From Marinomonas polaris DSM 16579 (GTDB lineage: Bacteria > Pseudomonadota > Gammaproteobacteria > Pseudomonadales > Marinomonadaceae): a stretch of DNA of 64,000 nt. Location of the stretch: NCBI RefSeq assembly GCF_900129155.1, contig NZ_FQVF01000022.1, positions 27,202-91,201 of the forward strand, read 5' to 3'. Made by a program: the position numbers and the translations under genes. Below, piece after piece: positions 9,623 to 18,339 of the stretch. Under the pieces are notes generated by a model, which did no database searches, had not been told where the DNA came from, and saw nothing but the letters and a program-made list of their open reading frames with translations. Positions within the stretch are counted from its first letter, which is position 1; each line of letters opens with the position of its first letter.

Positions 9623-9657
9623 ACAACCTTCCTGCATCACGAGGAAGGTTGTCTTTT
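9623..9657. terminator. Bidirectional terminator between dctM and the AhpD-like gene
   Basis: Perfect 10-bp stem ACAACCTTCC (9623-9632) with GGAAGGTTGT (9643-9652) and a CTTTTCT tail on the plus strand. It sits between convergent genes. Confidence 0.75.
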
Positions 9658-9661
9658 CTGA

Positions 9662-10003
9662 TCAGTCAGCCAAAAACTCATCCACTGCAGCCAGCGCTTG
9701 TGTACCGTAAATAACTGCAGGACCACCGCCCATCATGAGTGCAACGTTGATGGTTTCGATCAATTCTTCCCGAGTAGCGCCAGCGCGAAGTGCGGCTTTT
9801 GCATGAGAAGCAATACAACCGTCACAACGTGAAGCAATACCAATACTTAATGCCATCATTTCTTTTACTTTAACTGCCAGCGCGCCCTCTTCCATAGCAG
9901 CTTTGTGCATGGCCATAAATCCATCCAATATCTCAGGAGAAGATTTACGATATTCGCGCGCAAAGGCATTTTGGTCTTTGTTAATTTCTTTGTAGCTTTT
10001 CAT
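9662..10003 (-). CDS. Carboxymuconolactone decarboxylase/AhpD-like protein
   Basis: 113-residue all-helical protein with the AhpD-type redox pair in RCDGCIASHAKAAL, a CxxC followed by histidine. Short single-domain members are usually peroxidase-reducing or thiol-active proteins rather than true decarboxylases. GGTGAA lies just before the ATG. It is monocistronic by spacing, on the minus strand next to a VOC protein. Function in peroxide defence is an inference. Confidence 0.88.
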   Translation of the reverse strand: MKSYKEINKDQNAFAREYRKSSPEILDGFMAMHKAAMEEGALAVKVKEMMALSIGIASRCDGCIASHAKAALRAGATREELIETINVALMMGGGPAVIYGTQALAAVDEFLAD

Positions 10004-10126
10004 GGTTCACCTTAATTAGATTTAACATTAGATAACCCTAATTTAAGGCCAGAGATAAAAAGAAGATAGTATTTGTTGAATAAAGACTGACCTACGGCAA
10101 GATAAAAGGCACCGACTCTATCGTAA

Positions 10127-10525
10127 TTAAGCCGTCCACTCGCGGTTTTGCAATACCACTCGATAACCGTCTACGTCTTCAAAAGTTTTGCCGACGTCGT
10201 CCCAATAATCGTTGTAGGATGGCACATGAACAAAGTCTGCTGCTTGCATCTTTTCACAGCATTCTTCCCATACTTGCGTGTCGGTAAAATAGAAGATGAG
10301 TAGGTTATCTTGCGTCGGCGCTTTACCGACGGTTGCGCCTTTATGATGGGTAAATTCTAAGTGATAGTTATGCTGCTCATGACCGACGATAGAGCCATCG
10401 AAGCCATTATGACCTTCGAAGCTACCGAGCAGTTTGAAACCTAGGCCATTAACATACATGTCGGTGATTTTAGCTAGGTTGTCAGTTGGTCTTGCGACAC
10501 GCATTTTTGCTGTCTTTGGGATCAT
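10127..10525 (-). CDS. VOC-family (glyoxalase/bleomycin-resistance fold) protein
   Basis: 132-residue protein with the vicinal-oxygen-chelate fold: MRVARPTDNLAKITDMYVNGLGFKLLGSF at the amino end and FEDVDGYRVVLQNREWT at the carboxyl end, the usual first and last strands with metal-site positions. The start is set at 10525 because TGGAG lies 7 bases upstream; an open frame reaches 14 codons further without a ribosome site. Substrate unknown; no neighbouring gene gives a clue. Confidence 0.82.
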   Translation of the reverse strand: MIPKTAKMRVARPTDNLAKITDMYVNGLGFKLLGSFEGHNGFDGSIVGHEQHNYHLEFTHHKGATVGKAPTQDNLLIFYFTDTQVWEECCEKMQAADFVHVPSYNDYWDDVGKTFEDVDGYRVVLQNREWTA

Positions 10526-10693
10526 GAGATACTCCAGATTCTTGGTTAGTTTAAAGTTTAGCGTCAAGAAATTCAGGAGAAATCGGATTCACCACGCAAC
10601 ACGCCTTCCTTGACTAGCCAATGAGCCTACTACAAGACTTTTATGAAAATCCATAATCGTCACGCTATATTCAGTATGTGAATCAATTCGCGA

Positions 10694-10924
10694 TTAGAAC
10701 CAGCTTTGTATTTTTTTCTTATCAGGAATCGAGCCATAATGCACAACAACATCGTCTATCACCACGGCAGGCGTACTCATTACACCATAACTCATGATAA
10801 CTTCGGCGCTGGTTTCTTTCTCTACATTCACTGACACTTCGTTTTCAGCGGCGATAGCTTTAATAAGCTCAGCAGTTTTCACACATTTGCTACAACCACT
10901 ACCCAGTACTTTGACTTGTTTCAT
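10694..10924 (-). CDS. Small thioredoxin-like redox-active disulfide protein
   Basis: 76-residue thioredoxin-fold protein of the 'redox-active disulfide protein 2' type, with the catalytic pair in GSGCSKC and the cis-proline turn STPAVVIDD. It lies 27 bp downstream of the DUF318 permease gene on the same strand. This permease-plus-small-thioredoxin pairing recurs in many bacteria, often near arsenic or metalloid genes, so the pair probably works on a thiol-reactive compound. No ArsR gene is next to it here. Confidence 0.87.
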   Translation of the reverse strand: MKQVKVLGSGCSKCVKTAELIKAIAAENEVSVNVEKETSAEVIMSYGVMSTPAVVIDDVVVHYGSIPDKKKIQSWF

Positions 10925-10951
10925 TTGATTGTTCCTTTTTTAATTAGCGCT

Positions 10952-11938
10952 TCAGTTAACAAGATTCAGAATCCAACCCACTAAAGTGAAGGAGAAAAGC
11001 AACATCGCCAAAATGATGGCAAGCAATTTCCATGTCATCACTTGTTTAAGCAAAATAAATTCTGGGAAGCTGGCCGCGACGGTACTCATGCAAAACGCCA
11101 TGGTGGTACCGATTGGCAGACCTTTGGTTATCAAGCTTTCCATAATAGGAATCACGCCCGTTGCATTTGAATAAAGCGGAATACCAAACAATACAGCCAA
11201 AGGCACAGACCACCATTGGCCGTCGCCAAGGTTACCTTCTAGCCAAGATACAGGTACATAACCGTGCAACGCTGCACCAAGACCAACACCAATAAAAACC
11301 CATTTCCACACTCGTGAGAAAATATCCCACAGCTCATTCTTAGCAAAGTCATGTCGTTCACGAAAAGACAGCGTTGGTTTTGCACTAGAATCACCATCTG
11401 AATCAGCGACAGGTGTTGCCGATTGGTACGCTTTTAGGGCAAAAGGCTGTAGCATTTTTTCAGCTCGGATGAGATCAAGAAATACGCCACCCAAGATACC
11501 AACCGCCATGCCAACCAAAACGTACATCAAGGTGATTTGCCAACCAACCAAACTGAGCAGTAACAAAACAGCAACTTCGTTAATCAACGGTGAGGTCAGT
11601 AGAAACGACATGGTAATGCCGACAGGAATGCCCGCAGAGGTAAAACCAAGAAATACAGGAATGCTTGAGCAAGAACAAAATGGTGTGATAGCGCCGAAAA
11701 CAGATCCAGTTAAATAGCCAATAAAACGGTTTTTTCTAGCGAGATAATCTCGAACTCTTTCAATATTGAGAGACGCACGTAACAGCGCAATAAAGTAGAT
11801 CATGATGACCAAGAGGAAAAAAATCTTGGTCGTGTCTTCAATGAAGAAATGTACCGCATCACCAAGTTTCGAATTCGGGGATAAGCCAAATAATATGAAG
11901 GTAAGCCAATCTGCTAAATCAGTGAAAATAGCCAGCAT
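10952..11938 (-). CDS. DUF318/ArsP-like membrane permease
   Basis: 328 residues with eight to ten hydrophobic segments and a charged middle loop (about 165-205). The conserved signature FCSCSSIPVFLGFTSAGIPVG contains the paired cysteines that mark this permease family, some of whose members export methylated arsenicals. First gene of a two-gene unit with the thioredoxin-like protein. A GTGAATTCAC palindrome stands in its upstream region. The metalloid role is inferred from family and partner, not shown. Confidence 0.85.
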   Translation of the reverse strand: MLAIFTDLADWLTFILFGLSPNSKLGDAVHFFIEDTTKIFFLLVIMIYFIALLRASLNIERVRDYLARKNRFIGYLTGSVFGAITPFCSCSSIPVFLGFTSAGIPVGITMSFLLTSPLINEVAVLLLLSLVGWQITLMYVLVGMAVGILGGVFLDLIRAEKMLQPFALKAYQSATPVADSDGDSSAKPTLSFRERHDFAKNELWDIFSRVWKWVFIGVGLGAALHGYVPVSWLEGNLGDGQWWSVPLAVLFGIPLYSNATGVIPIMESLITKGLPIGTTMAFCMSTVAASFPEFILLKQVMTWKLLAIILAMLLFSFTLVGWILNLVN

Positions 11939-11959
11939 CGTATTTCTCTTATTTGACGT

Positions 11960-11986
11960 TACCTTATAGTGAATTCACAAAGGTTA
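11960..11986 (-). promoter_or_regulatory. Palindromic operator candidate upstream of the permease gene
   Basis: Perfect palindrome GTGAATTCAC at 11969-11978, flanked by ACCTT (11961-11965) and AAGGT (11980-11984). It lies about 30 bp upstream of the permease ATG, where an ArsR- or MerR-type repressor could act. No cognate regulator gene is adjacent. Confidence 0.4.
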
Positions 11987-12051
11987 CCTTTCACCCTACT
12001 CCGATGCTCACGACAAGACTATGAATGCTTTGCCATTAGCTGACCGAGATC

Positions 12052-12080
12052 AAATAAAAAAGCAACCCTAAGGTCGCTTT
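12052..12080 (-). terminator. Terminator of the globin operon
   Basis: Read on the minus strand, AAGCGACC pairs with GGTTGCTT (one G-T pair) around a TTAG loop and is followed by TTTTTTATTT. It lies about 40 bp after the globin stop. Confidence 0.75.
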
Positions 12081-12119
12081 CGAATAGATGCTTTTAATAA
12101 TTCACTTTCTTGAGACGAT

Positions 12120-12551
12120 TTACTTGTAAAGCATCTCCCCACGCATCGGTGCGAGCACTTTTAGCACCTGATTCTGCTGCGGATAGGTTAAACCTGCTTT
12201 TTTCATAGCATTAACCAATAAATCGACGGTGGTATTGAAGTCGGTTTCATTGATTTTTTGACCTTGGTGTACTTTCAACATGGTGTCGCCAGTGTAAGTA
12301 CATGGGCCACCGGTATTCACACAAAGATGCTCGATGAATTTTTCACGGAAGCGAGTGATATTGGTTTTTTCAAAATAGCGATAAATGTCTTTATTAAAGC
12401 TAATTTCGTCAATAAAGTTATCGGTAATAGCTTCGACCGTTGGCTTGCCACCAATTTCGTCATATAAGCTTTTCGGCGCTTTACTTAGCGCTGCACAGGC
12501 AACCAAAAATACGCTAAATGCAATGAATGATGCTTTTACTAGGTTTACCAT
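12120..12551 (-). CDS. Group I truncated hemoglobin with a lipoprotein-like leader
   Basis: 143 residues. The amino end is a hydrophobic leader ending in VFLVAC, a plausible lipobox, so the protein may be a lipid-anchored periplasmic globin. The rest is the group I (trHbN-like) fold: SLYDEIGGKPTVEAITDNF, then MLKVHQGQKI with the proximal histidine. It overlaps the end of the DUF3034 gene by 7 bp (TTATGGTAA), which implies coupling. Truncated globins bind oxygen or nitric oxide; an envelope location beside a cupredoxin is unusual and suggests electron transfer or NO handling outside the cytoplasm. Copy-specific function unknown. Confidence 0.87.
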   Translation of the reverse strand: MVNLVKASFIAFSVFLVACAALSKAPKSLYDEIGGKPTVEAITDNFIDEISFNKDIYRYFEKTNITRFREKFIEHLCVNTGGPCTYTGDTMLKVHQGQKINETDFNTTVDLLVNAMKKAGLTYPQQNQVLKVLAPMRGEMLYK

Positions 12552-13411
12552 AAGTACCCCGTCATGGATAAATAAATGCCTGTTTGATTTTTCTTGGTGG
12601 CAACTGTGCCTAAGTCGACATAAGCCGCAGTAAAATTAACATTCTTGTTCGGCATATAACTGACAAAGACATCTTTCCAATCATCTTCTTCTACACTAGA
12701 CAGATTGCTCGGTTTCTGACGATATTCCATACCCACTACCCAGTTAGGAGATAGTAGCAAACCAACACTGCCTTCCATCATCACTTGGTAATCGTTGTTG
12801 TCTGGCCCACCGTAGCCTAACAAGCCCATTTCATTGGCTTTGGTAGCACGAGCAGTTAAGTTCCATACAAGGTTGTAACCCGCAACCGCACCTAAATGCA
12901 CTTTAGTCGCAGCAACATAAAAATCAGTTCCACTGTCGTCTTTTGCCCCAAGATACGCAGCAACCGTATCACTGTCTAATTGCTTATACTGTAAACCAAC
13001 ACTGACTTGAGGATAGGCGGAATACACTGCATCGCCATATAAGCGAACTTTCACACCAAAGATATCTTGTTTTATGTCTCCTACGCTTAACGCTTTCACC
13101 AGATCAACAGGCAAATCAAACGTCTGCTGAGCGTAACTTAGCTCGACCCTGTCGTAGAAGCTGGTCGCCACACCGATGGAGGACAAGCGATAATCACTGA
13201 CATTTACGTCTGTGATAAAAAATGACGCAGCCGTTTCGTCGCGACTGTCGTAGCCTGCCAAAGTCGCCCATGGCACAAGCCCACCACCGCCACTGCCTTC
13301 TACTTGTGAAAGCCCTGCTGTCGCCAGAATTTTGCCATCGGCTGCCATAACAGACGAAGCTGATAACACAAAGCTGCTGACAGCTAATATCTTGATCATG
13401 TTTTTATTCAT
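12545..13411 (-). CDS. DUF3034 family protein, probable outer-membrane beta-barrel
   Basis: About 288 residues with a cleavable leader (MNKNMIKILAVSSF... to VMA), then GKILATAGLSQVEGSGGGGLVPWA, the characteristic DUF3034 start. The body alternates polar and hydrophobic residues and ends in an aromatic residue (GYLW), as outer-membrane barrels do. I set the start at 13411 because AGGA lies six bases upstream; the frame stays open six codons further. It is the middle gene of the cupredoxin-DUF3034-globin operon. The function of DUF3034 is not known to me; its position suggests that it carries a small molecule or metal across the outer membrane. Confidence 0.8.
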   Translation of the reverse strand: MNKNMIKILAVSSFVLSASSVMAADGKILATAGLSQVEGSGGGGLVPWATLAGYDSRDETAASFFITDVNVSDYRLSSIGVATSFYDRVELSYAQQTFDLPVDLVKALSVGDIKQDIFGVKVRLYGDAVYSAYPQVSVGLQYKQLDSDTVAAYLGAKDDSGTDFYVAATKVHLGAVAGYNLVWNLTARATKANEMGLLGYGGPDNNDYQVMMEGSVGLLLSPNWVVGMEYRQKPSNLSSVEEDDWKDVFVSYMPNKNVNFTAAYVDLGTVATKKNQTGIYLSMTGYLW

Positions 13412-13439
13412 TAGATTCCTGCCGCGCATTTAATTTGGA

Positions 13440-14072
13440 TCACTTTGACCATTTCTTTTTACCAAATCCTTTATCCATATTACTGTGATCCATCATCCCA
13501 ATAGGAGGCAAAAGCTCCAGCGAGATACTTTGCTCTATATTGCTTGTGATAGCGATTTTCTTTACAGCGTTCACACCCTCAATAAATCGCTCACTCCACA
13601 AAGATACTGTATCGCCACTTTTAGCTGGTATCCGTACTTTACCGTCTTGGTCTGTTTTTAGCGCAAAGGTATTATCAGCAACGATAATGTAACCAATCAT
13701 ATCGTCATGTATGTTACAGCCAAGAACAACAAGTCCGGCCTTATCGAACAAGATGGGGGCAACTTCTGTGCCTTTATAAAGTTTAATCTCGAACGTTTTT
13801 GGCTGAGAAAAACTGTAAACGTGATGCCGAATATCATCACTATTAGGAAAGCTAACGTACTGACCTTTTTGCACCACTAATACACGGGGCACAAAAGACT
13901 CATCAATCTGATCCATTACAGCCACAGTATTAGGTGTTCTTACTGCATTGTTTGACACCATAACAACCGCATCAGAGACAGGAAGGTTATCTTGGTCAAA
14001 AACGGTCAATGTCATTTCAGCCCACGCACTTGGTAGGGTTAAACAAAACAGTAGAGCAAACAAATGACGCAT
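13440..14072 (-). CDS. Cupredoxin-like periplasmic protein (methylamine-utilization-protein type)
   Basis: 210 residues with a signal peptide cleaved after SAWA. The domain has a possible type 1 copper site: histidine in DDIRHHVYSF, then GCNIHDDMIGYIIV giving Cys, His and Met in the order C-x2-H-x3-M. Proteins of this kind are often annotated 'methylamine utilization protein', but no methylamine dehydrogenase genes are here. The carboxyl end has a methionine/histidine stretch (GMMDHSNMDKG) that could also bind copper. First gene of the operon with DUF3034 and the globin. It faces an AraC regulator across 150 bp. Confidence 0.82.
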   Translation of the reverse strand: MRHLFALLFCLTLPSAWAEMTLTVFDQDNLPVSDAVVMVSNNAVRTPNTVAVMDQIDESFVPRVLVVQKGQYVSFPNSDDIRHHVYSFSQPKTFEIKLYKGTEVAPILFDKAGLVVLGCNIHDDMIGYIIVADNTFALKTDQDGKVRIPAKSGDTVSLWSERFIEGVNAVKKIAITSNIEQSISLELLPPIGMMDHSNMDKGFGKKKWSK

Positions 14073-14221
14073 ATAATTTCCTTTTAATTAATTGGCTTTT
14101 GATCAGGCCGCTTACTTTTAAATATATTGACAAAGAATATAATTACAGCTAATTGAAGACAGATCATTATACTTTCTGTAACTCACATAAAAATTAGAGT
14201 AGGAAATAAGGAATCAAACAA

Positions 14222-14953
14222 ATGCGAGACCTCATAGAAGTCATTTCCTATAAAGATACCGCTAACGCCCATTCGCATTCGCACACTCAAATTGTACTTC
14301 CGCTTTCTGGTCATCTGATATTGGACGTAGAAAATCGCCAGCAAGCAGTTCAATTTGGACAGGCTTGCATGATTTCTTCAAATCAAACCCATACCCATTT
14401 GGCAAGAGAAAATAACCACTGCCTGATCCTTAATTCGCTTCCCGTTTGGGACAGCCAGATCGAAAGCAAAAACAATTTTGTTGAGCTTAATGCACAAACT
14501 AAGGCGTATTTGCCATTTCTATCTAGCCTAATTGGTGAATCTCATAATCCACTTAAAACTCAACAAGCATTAAATTTACTAGAACATTTACTCCCTATCC
14601 CACAAACCAAAATACTGCAAAGCGACACTCGTCTAGCCAAAGCCAAACATCGACTGGACCATAATTTTCAGGAGCATTGGAGCTTGGCTGAGTTAGCTTG
14701 CGATGTACATTTAAGTCCAAGCCAGCTAACTGTCTTGTTCAAACGACACCTAAAAATGACACCGAAGCAATACCTACAACAACGCCGCTTAACTGAGGCG
14801 AAAATGTGGTTAAGATCGACCAATAAAAGCTTAGAGTATATCGCGCAGAAAGTGGGAGTGAGTGATGCCAGCGCCCTTGTTCGCTTATTTTCTAAGTACT
14901 ATCTCATAACACCAGGTAACTATAGAACCAATCACACTTCTAGAAAAACATAA
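14222..14953 (+). CDS. AraC-family transcriptional regulator
   Basis: 243 residues: an amino-terminal cupin-like sensor domain with a histidine cluster (AHSHSHTQ), and a carboxyl-terminal AraC domain with two helix-turn-helix units (WSLAELACDVHLSPSQLTVLFKRHL and LEYIAQKVGVSDASALVRLFSKY). The His-rich start of the cupin could bind metal. It is transcribed divergently from the cupredoxin operon, so it is the likely regulator of that operon; this is inference from position. Confidence 0.88.
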   Translation: MRDLIEVISYKDTANAHSHSHTQIVLPLSGHLILDVENRQQAVQFGQACMISSNQTHTHLARENNHCLILNSLPVWDSQIESKNNFVELNAQTKAYLPFLSSLIGESHNPLKTQQALNLLEHLLPIPQTKILQSDTRLAKAKHRLDHNFQEHWSLAELACDVHLSPSQLTVLFKRHLKMTPKQYLQQRRLTEAKMWLRSTNKSLEYIAQKVGVSDASALVRLFSKYYLITPGNYRTNHTSRKT

Positions 14954-15143
14954 CTAGATCTACATAAAAAATACCATACAAGAGCCATTTTCAGCCTTCG
15001 TTGCCACATATAGAACACCTTATATTACTAAATTTGATATCTAGAAAAAAATATGAAAAAAAAGTAAAAAAAGGCAAAAGAAAAGTGAAGTGACTGTTTT
15101 GCGACGTCAAAAAAGTGAAAAAAATATAAAAAACTCTAATATC

Positions 15144-15174
15144 CCCCTTAAGGTTTCCCATCCTATTTAAGGGG
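15144..15174 (+). promoter_or_regulatory. Hairpin that can mask the ribosome-binding site of the YrbL-like gene
   Basis: CCCCTTAA at 15144-15151 is a perfect complement of TTAAGGGG at 15167-15174. The second arm contains the only Shine-Dalgarno sequence (AAGGGG), seven bases before the ATG at 15182. If the hairpin forms in mRNA it would block translation. This could be a thermometer or a target of an RNA or protein regulator. Confidence 0.5.
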
Positions 15175-15181
15175 TTATTTA

Positions 15182-15778
15182 ATGTCTTCAAATACCAGTG
15201 AACTCTCAACAAAAGATACTAAAGTGTTTCTAAAAGAACAGGATCTTATCGGCCAAGGAAATGAAAGATCTTGCTTCACCAACCCTTTGAATAAAAATAC
15301 TTGTGTAAAAGTAATAAGAACAAAGCATCGCAGTCAAAACAAGATTGAGAAGTACTATTACACCAAGCTAAAAAAACGAAACAATTTGTCACCTTTCATT
15401 TCTGAATACTATGGGGAAATAAACACGAATCTAGGGAAAGGGTTAGTGTTCGAAAAAATTTTAGACAGTGATGGATGCTCTAGTGAGTCTCTTTACACAT
15501 TAATGAAAAATAATGCCATTTCATTAAGTGAGGCGAAAAAAATCTTAAAAACAGTTTTTGAAGACCTATACCAGAACGCCATTTTACTTGGTGATGTAAC
15601 AAAAGATCAGATCCTTTTAAAGAAAACAGACCATGGCTATACACCTAAGATAATTGATGGCTTAGGCACAAGACGTTACGGAATAAAGCTGTTCTTAATG
15701 AGTAATATAAAATCTTTCGCCCGTAGAAAACTCAAAAAAAGTTGGAAAACATTAGAAGTAGATTTAGAACTAGCATGA
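15182..15778 (+). CDS. YrbL-family (PhoP network) kinase-like protein
   Basis: 198 residues with a small protein-kinase-like fold: a glycine-rich loop region IGQGNERSCFTNPLN, then TCVKVIRTK with the putative ATP lysine, and LGDVTKDQILLKK replacing the catalytic HxD loop, followed by IIDGLG in place of DFG. This matches the YrbL family, which is PhoP-regulated in enterobacteria but of unknown biochemical role, often found near envelope or LPS genes. The gene stands alone here, in AT-rich DNA, behind a hairpin that covers its ribosome site. Confidence 0.8.
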   Translation: MSSNTSELSTKDTKVFLKEQDLIGQGNERSCFTNPLNKNTCVKVIRTKHRSQNKIEKYYYTKLKKRNNLSPFISEYYGEINTNLGKGLVFEKILDSDGCSSESLYTLMKNNAISLSEAKKILKTVFEDLYQNAILLGDVTKDQILLKKTDHGYTPKIIDGLGTRRYGIKLFLMSNIKSFARRKLKKSWKTLEVDLELA

Positions 15779-15814
15779 AGGTGTTAATCCCCCCCTCCTT
15801 ACTGGCGTTTTTTA

Positions 15815-16879
15815 TTAGTCTTCTTCGCTAATTTCTAACGCCATTTCCCAGTTACGAATAAAACGCTTTTGCTTGGCATAATCACGTCCTACCAATAATT
15901 GCTGATCTAATTCGATGATGCCAGTTGGTCCAGGCGCATTTACTACGTAAGGATCATTTGGATTATTCATATCAGGCTGAATTGGGAACAACAAACCTTG
16001 GGTTTGCATCATTTTTTGCGCCTGATCTGACAACAAAAAATCTAGAAAGATACCCGCATCTTCTACGTTTGGCGCACCTTTAGGAATTAAAGCCGCACGC
16101 ATTAACATGAGCGTATAATCTTTCGGTAGTATCATTTTCAATCTATCATCTTCTTGGGCTCTTTGTGATGCATAAGAACCCAGCAAGTTATAACCCAGCA
16201 CCAACTTACCTGAAGCAACATCGTCAATAATGTCATGAGTACAACAATAGGTTTGCACATCATGACTGCCAAAAGCTTCTAACAAACGCCCCCATGTCAC
16301 ATCGGCTTGGCGTGCATCTTGGCTTGCCAATAAATAACCAACGCCACTTTGACGAATATCATAAGTGCCAATCCGTTTGGTCATCGCTTTTTCATTTTGA
16401 CGAATGGTTTGCAACAATGACTGGCGATCTTCAGGTAAATCACCGGGAAAGGCTTTTTTATTCACCAGCATAACAATCGGTTCAAGGGAAAACGCAAAAA
16501 GCTGATTTCGCCATTTGAAGTTACTAGGCAAACGATCAGTGAAACTCGACTGATAGGTTTGCGCATAACCATCGTTTACTAATTTAAGATGTAGGTCCAT
16601 GGCGCTGCTAATGACCAAGCTGGCCTCTGGCTTTTTTTGCTCCTTGATAGTGAGATAATACAGTTCAAGTGTATTCACATCACGATAGGCCACACGAACA
16701 TCAGGGTGTAGTTCAACAAATTTTTTCAAAATAGGTTCAAACGACGCTAAATCCATAGCAGAATTAATGATTAAAATACGTTGCGCATTTTCATTACCAA
16801 ACCAGACTGGCTCAGTCGCCCACAGCTTTGTCGTATTCAAACTAACAACTACAGCAAGCCAGAAAAAAACCTGTTTCAT
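15815..16879 (-). CDS. Periplasmic substrate-binding protein of the iron(III)-type ABC family, linked to a two-component system
   Basis: 354 residues with a signal peptide (to LWA) and the fold of solute-binding proteins related to ferric-ion binders: LLASQDARQADVTWGRLLEAFG and FLDFLLSDQAQKMMQTQGLLFPI are typical. No permease or ATPase genes accompany it. Its ATG overlaps the stop of the histidine kinase gene (ATGA), so it is the third gene of a regulator operon. The arrangement suggests that the protein works as a periplasmic co-sensor that presents ligand to the kinase, as with other binding-protein/kinase pairs. That role is inferred. Confidence 0.82.
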   Translation of the reverse strand: MKQVFFWLAVVVSLNTTKLWATEPVWFGNENAQRILIINSAMDLASFEPILKKFVELHPDVRVAYRDVNTLELYYLTIKEQKKPEASLVISSAMDLHLKLVNDGYAQTYQSSFTDRLPSNFKWRNQLFAFSLEPIVMLVNKKAFPGDLPEDRQSLLQTIRQNEKAMTKRIGTYDIRQSGVGYLLASQDARQADVTWGRLLEAFGSHDVQTYCCTHDIIDDVASGKLVLGYNLLGSYASQRAQEDDRLKMILPKDYTLMLMRAALIPKGAPNVEDAGIFLDFLLSDQAQKMMQTQGLLFPIQPDMNNPNDPYVVNAPGPTGIIELDQQLLVGRDYAKQKRFIRNWEMALEISEED

Positions 16880-18339
16880 ACCGTATCCTCATTAAATCTA
16901 AGCTTGGCAAAATCAACTTGAAAGGTTGTGCCTTTTGGCTCTGTATCCAATATTTGAATCCTTGCCGAATGGTGATCCACAATGTCTTTCACCATCGCCA
17001 GACCAACACCACTACCAGCAATGTCATAACGCCCACGATAGAAACGTTCGAACACACGCTCTTTTTCTATATCAGGAATACCAACGCCATAATCAATCAC
17101 CTTAATACGATAGAAGCGTTCAAACTCGCTTACCTGAACAATAATTTCTGTGCCGCGCTCCACATCTGCTCGGCTATAACGAACCGCGTTTTCAATGAGA
17201 TTTTGCATCATTTGCTGAATAGAAAAGGCATCGCCTAAAATCATCGTTTCTTTTAAGTCACAATCAAGAGAAAGCAGAACCCCTTGATGAAGCGCTGCTA
17301 CAGCCTGCTCCCGACAAGATGCGGTAATGGGCGCTAGCAAATCAATCGGCTCCAATCGGTGCGTCTGTAAGCGATGAGAAACGACCGCTTGATTAAGCAA
17401 CAAGGTTACTGTTTGGCTTAAGGTATCGCATTGTTTAACGATGTTTTCCAAGGCCTGATGCTGCCTTTCTGGTGAGGTGTTATCTCGTGCATTTTCTGCC
17501 AGCGCCCTCAGACTCGCCAATGGTGTACGCAACTGATGAGCAGCATCCGCCGTATAATTTTCCAACTGTTCAAGGTTGCTCTGTAGTCGCTCCATAAAAT
17601 GGTTGATGGCAACTTTTAGATGGTGAGTTTCCTTTGGCGTATTTATATCAATTGGTGTGAGGTCACCCATGGCGCGCTCTTCTAACGCTCGCTCAATCCG
17701 ATGCAAAGGCCTTAAGACAAGATGACTACCAATGATAATTAAGGTTATAGCGACCAAGGCAATAAACACCACTACTTCGACCGCTTTTTGTGTCACCGCA
17801 GATGCCATTTCTTCTCTTGATAATCGAGTCTGACCTAAAATAATACGAACAGTTTGCGCTGTTTCTGGGTCGGTAATATGGCGCTGCACCCAGGCAAAGC
17901 GCACCATTTCACCAGAATACTCTTGGTTATAAAATTGTATTTGATCTAAAACAGGAGGTTGAGGTGGCTGGCTATCTAGATCTTGGTAACCGGTAATAAA
18001 ACCTTGTTCCAAGCTCTCAACTTTATAAAAAACACGATCTTCTTCCGCTTGCGCCAAAGTGGCAAATGCAGACCATGGAATATCGATGCTGACTTCATTA
18101 CGCATCAAGCCGACGTTTTCGTCCATTTGCAGTAAAGCACTTCGCAATAAACGGTCGTAGGATAAATCGGCGAGCTTTTGACTATAATCAAAAATCAGAT
18201 TAATCGCTAAACCAGCGATAATCCCGATAACCAAAACACCCGCGAGAATAAAGCGAAAACGCAGCGATGGCGCGTTTTCTAAGGCCTTCTTTTCCTCATC
18301 TTCACTGAGAGCTCGATGGTTTGGCGATTTCTGCCACAT
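16876..18339 (-). CDS. Sensor histidine kinase (TctE-like)
   Basis: About 487 residues. A transmembrane helix near 25-50, a periplasmic sensor region, a second helix (VVVFIALVAITLIIIGSHLVL), a HAMP region, then HisKA with ADAAHQLRTPLASLRAL (phospho-histidine) and HATPase motifs NLIENAVRY, DYGVGIP and GSGVGLAMV. I use the ATG at 18339 with GAGGA upstream rather than the TTG six bases earlier. It overlaps the response-regulator gene by 38 bp and the binding-protein gene by 4 bp. It most likely controls the neighbouring tctCBA operon, as TctE does in related systems. Confidence 0.9.
   Translation of the reverse strand: MWQKSPNHRALSEDEEKKALENAPSLRFRFILAGVLVIGIIAGLAINLIFDYSQKLADLSYDRLLRSALLQMDENVGLMRNEVSIDIPWSAFATLAQAEEDRVFYKVESLEQGFITGYQDLDSQPPQPPVLDQIQFYNQEYSGEMVRFAWVQRHITDPETAQTVRIILGQTRLSREEMASAVTQKAVEVVVFIALVAITLIIIGSHLVLRPLHRIERALEERAMGDLTPIDINTPKETHHLKVAINHFMERLQSNLEQLENYTADAAHQLRTPLASLRALAENARDNTSPERQHQALENIVKQCDTLSQTVTLLLNQAVVSHRLQTHRLEPIDLLAPITASCREQAVAALHQGVLLSLDCDLKETMILGDAFSIQQMMQNLIENAVRYSRADVERGTEIIVQVSEFERFYRIKVIDYGVGIPDIEKERVFERFYRGRYDIAGSGVGLAMVKDIVDHHSARIQILDTEPKGTTFQVDFAKLRFNEDTV

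Noticed and set aside
13440..14072. Methylamine utilisation pathway
   Set aside because: The cupredoxin is often named this way, but no methylamine dehydrogenase or accessory genes are present.
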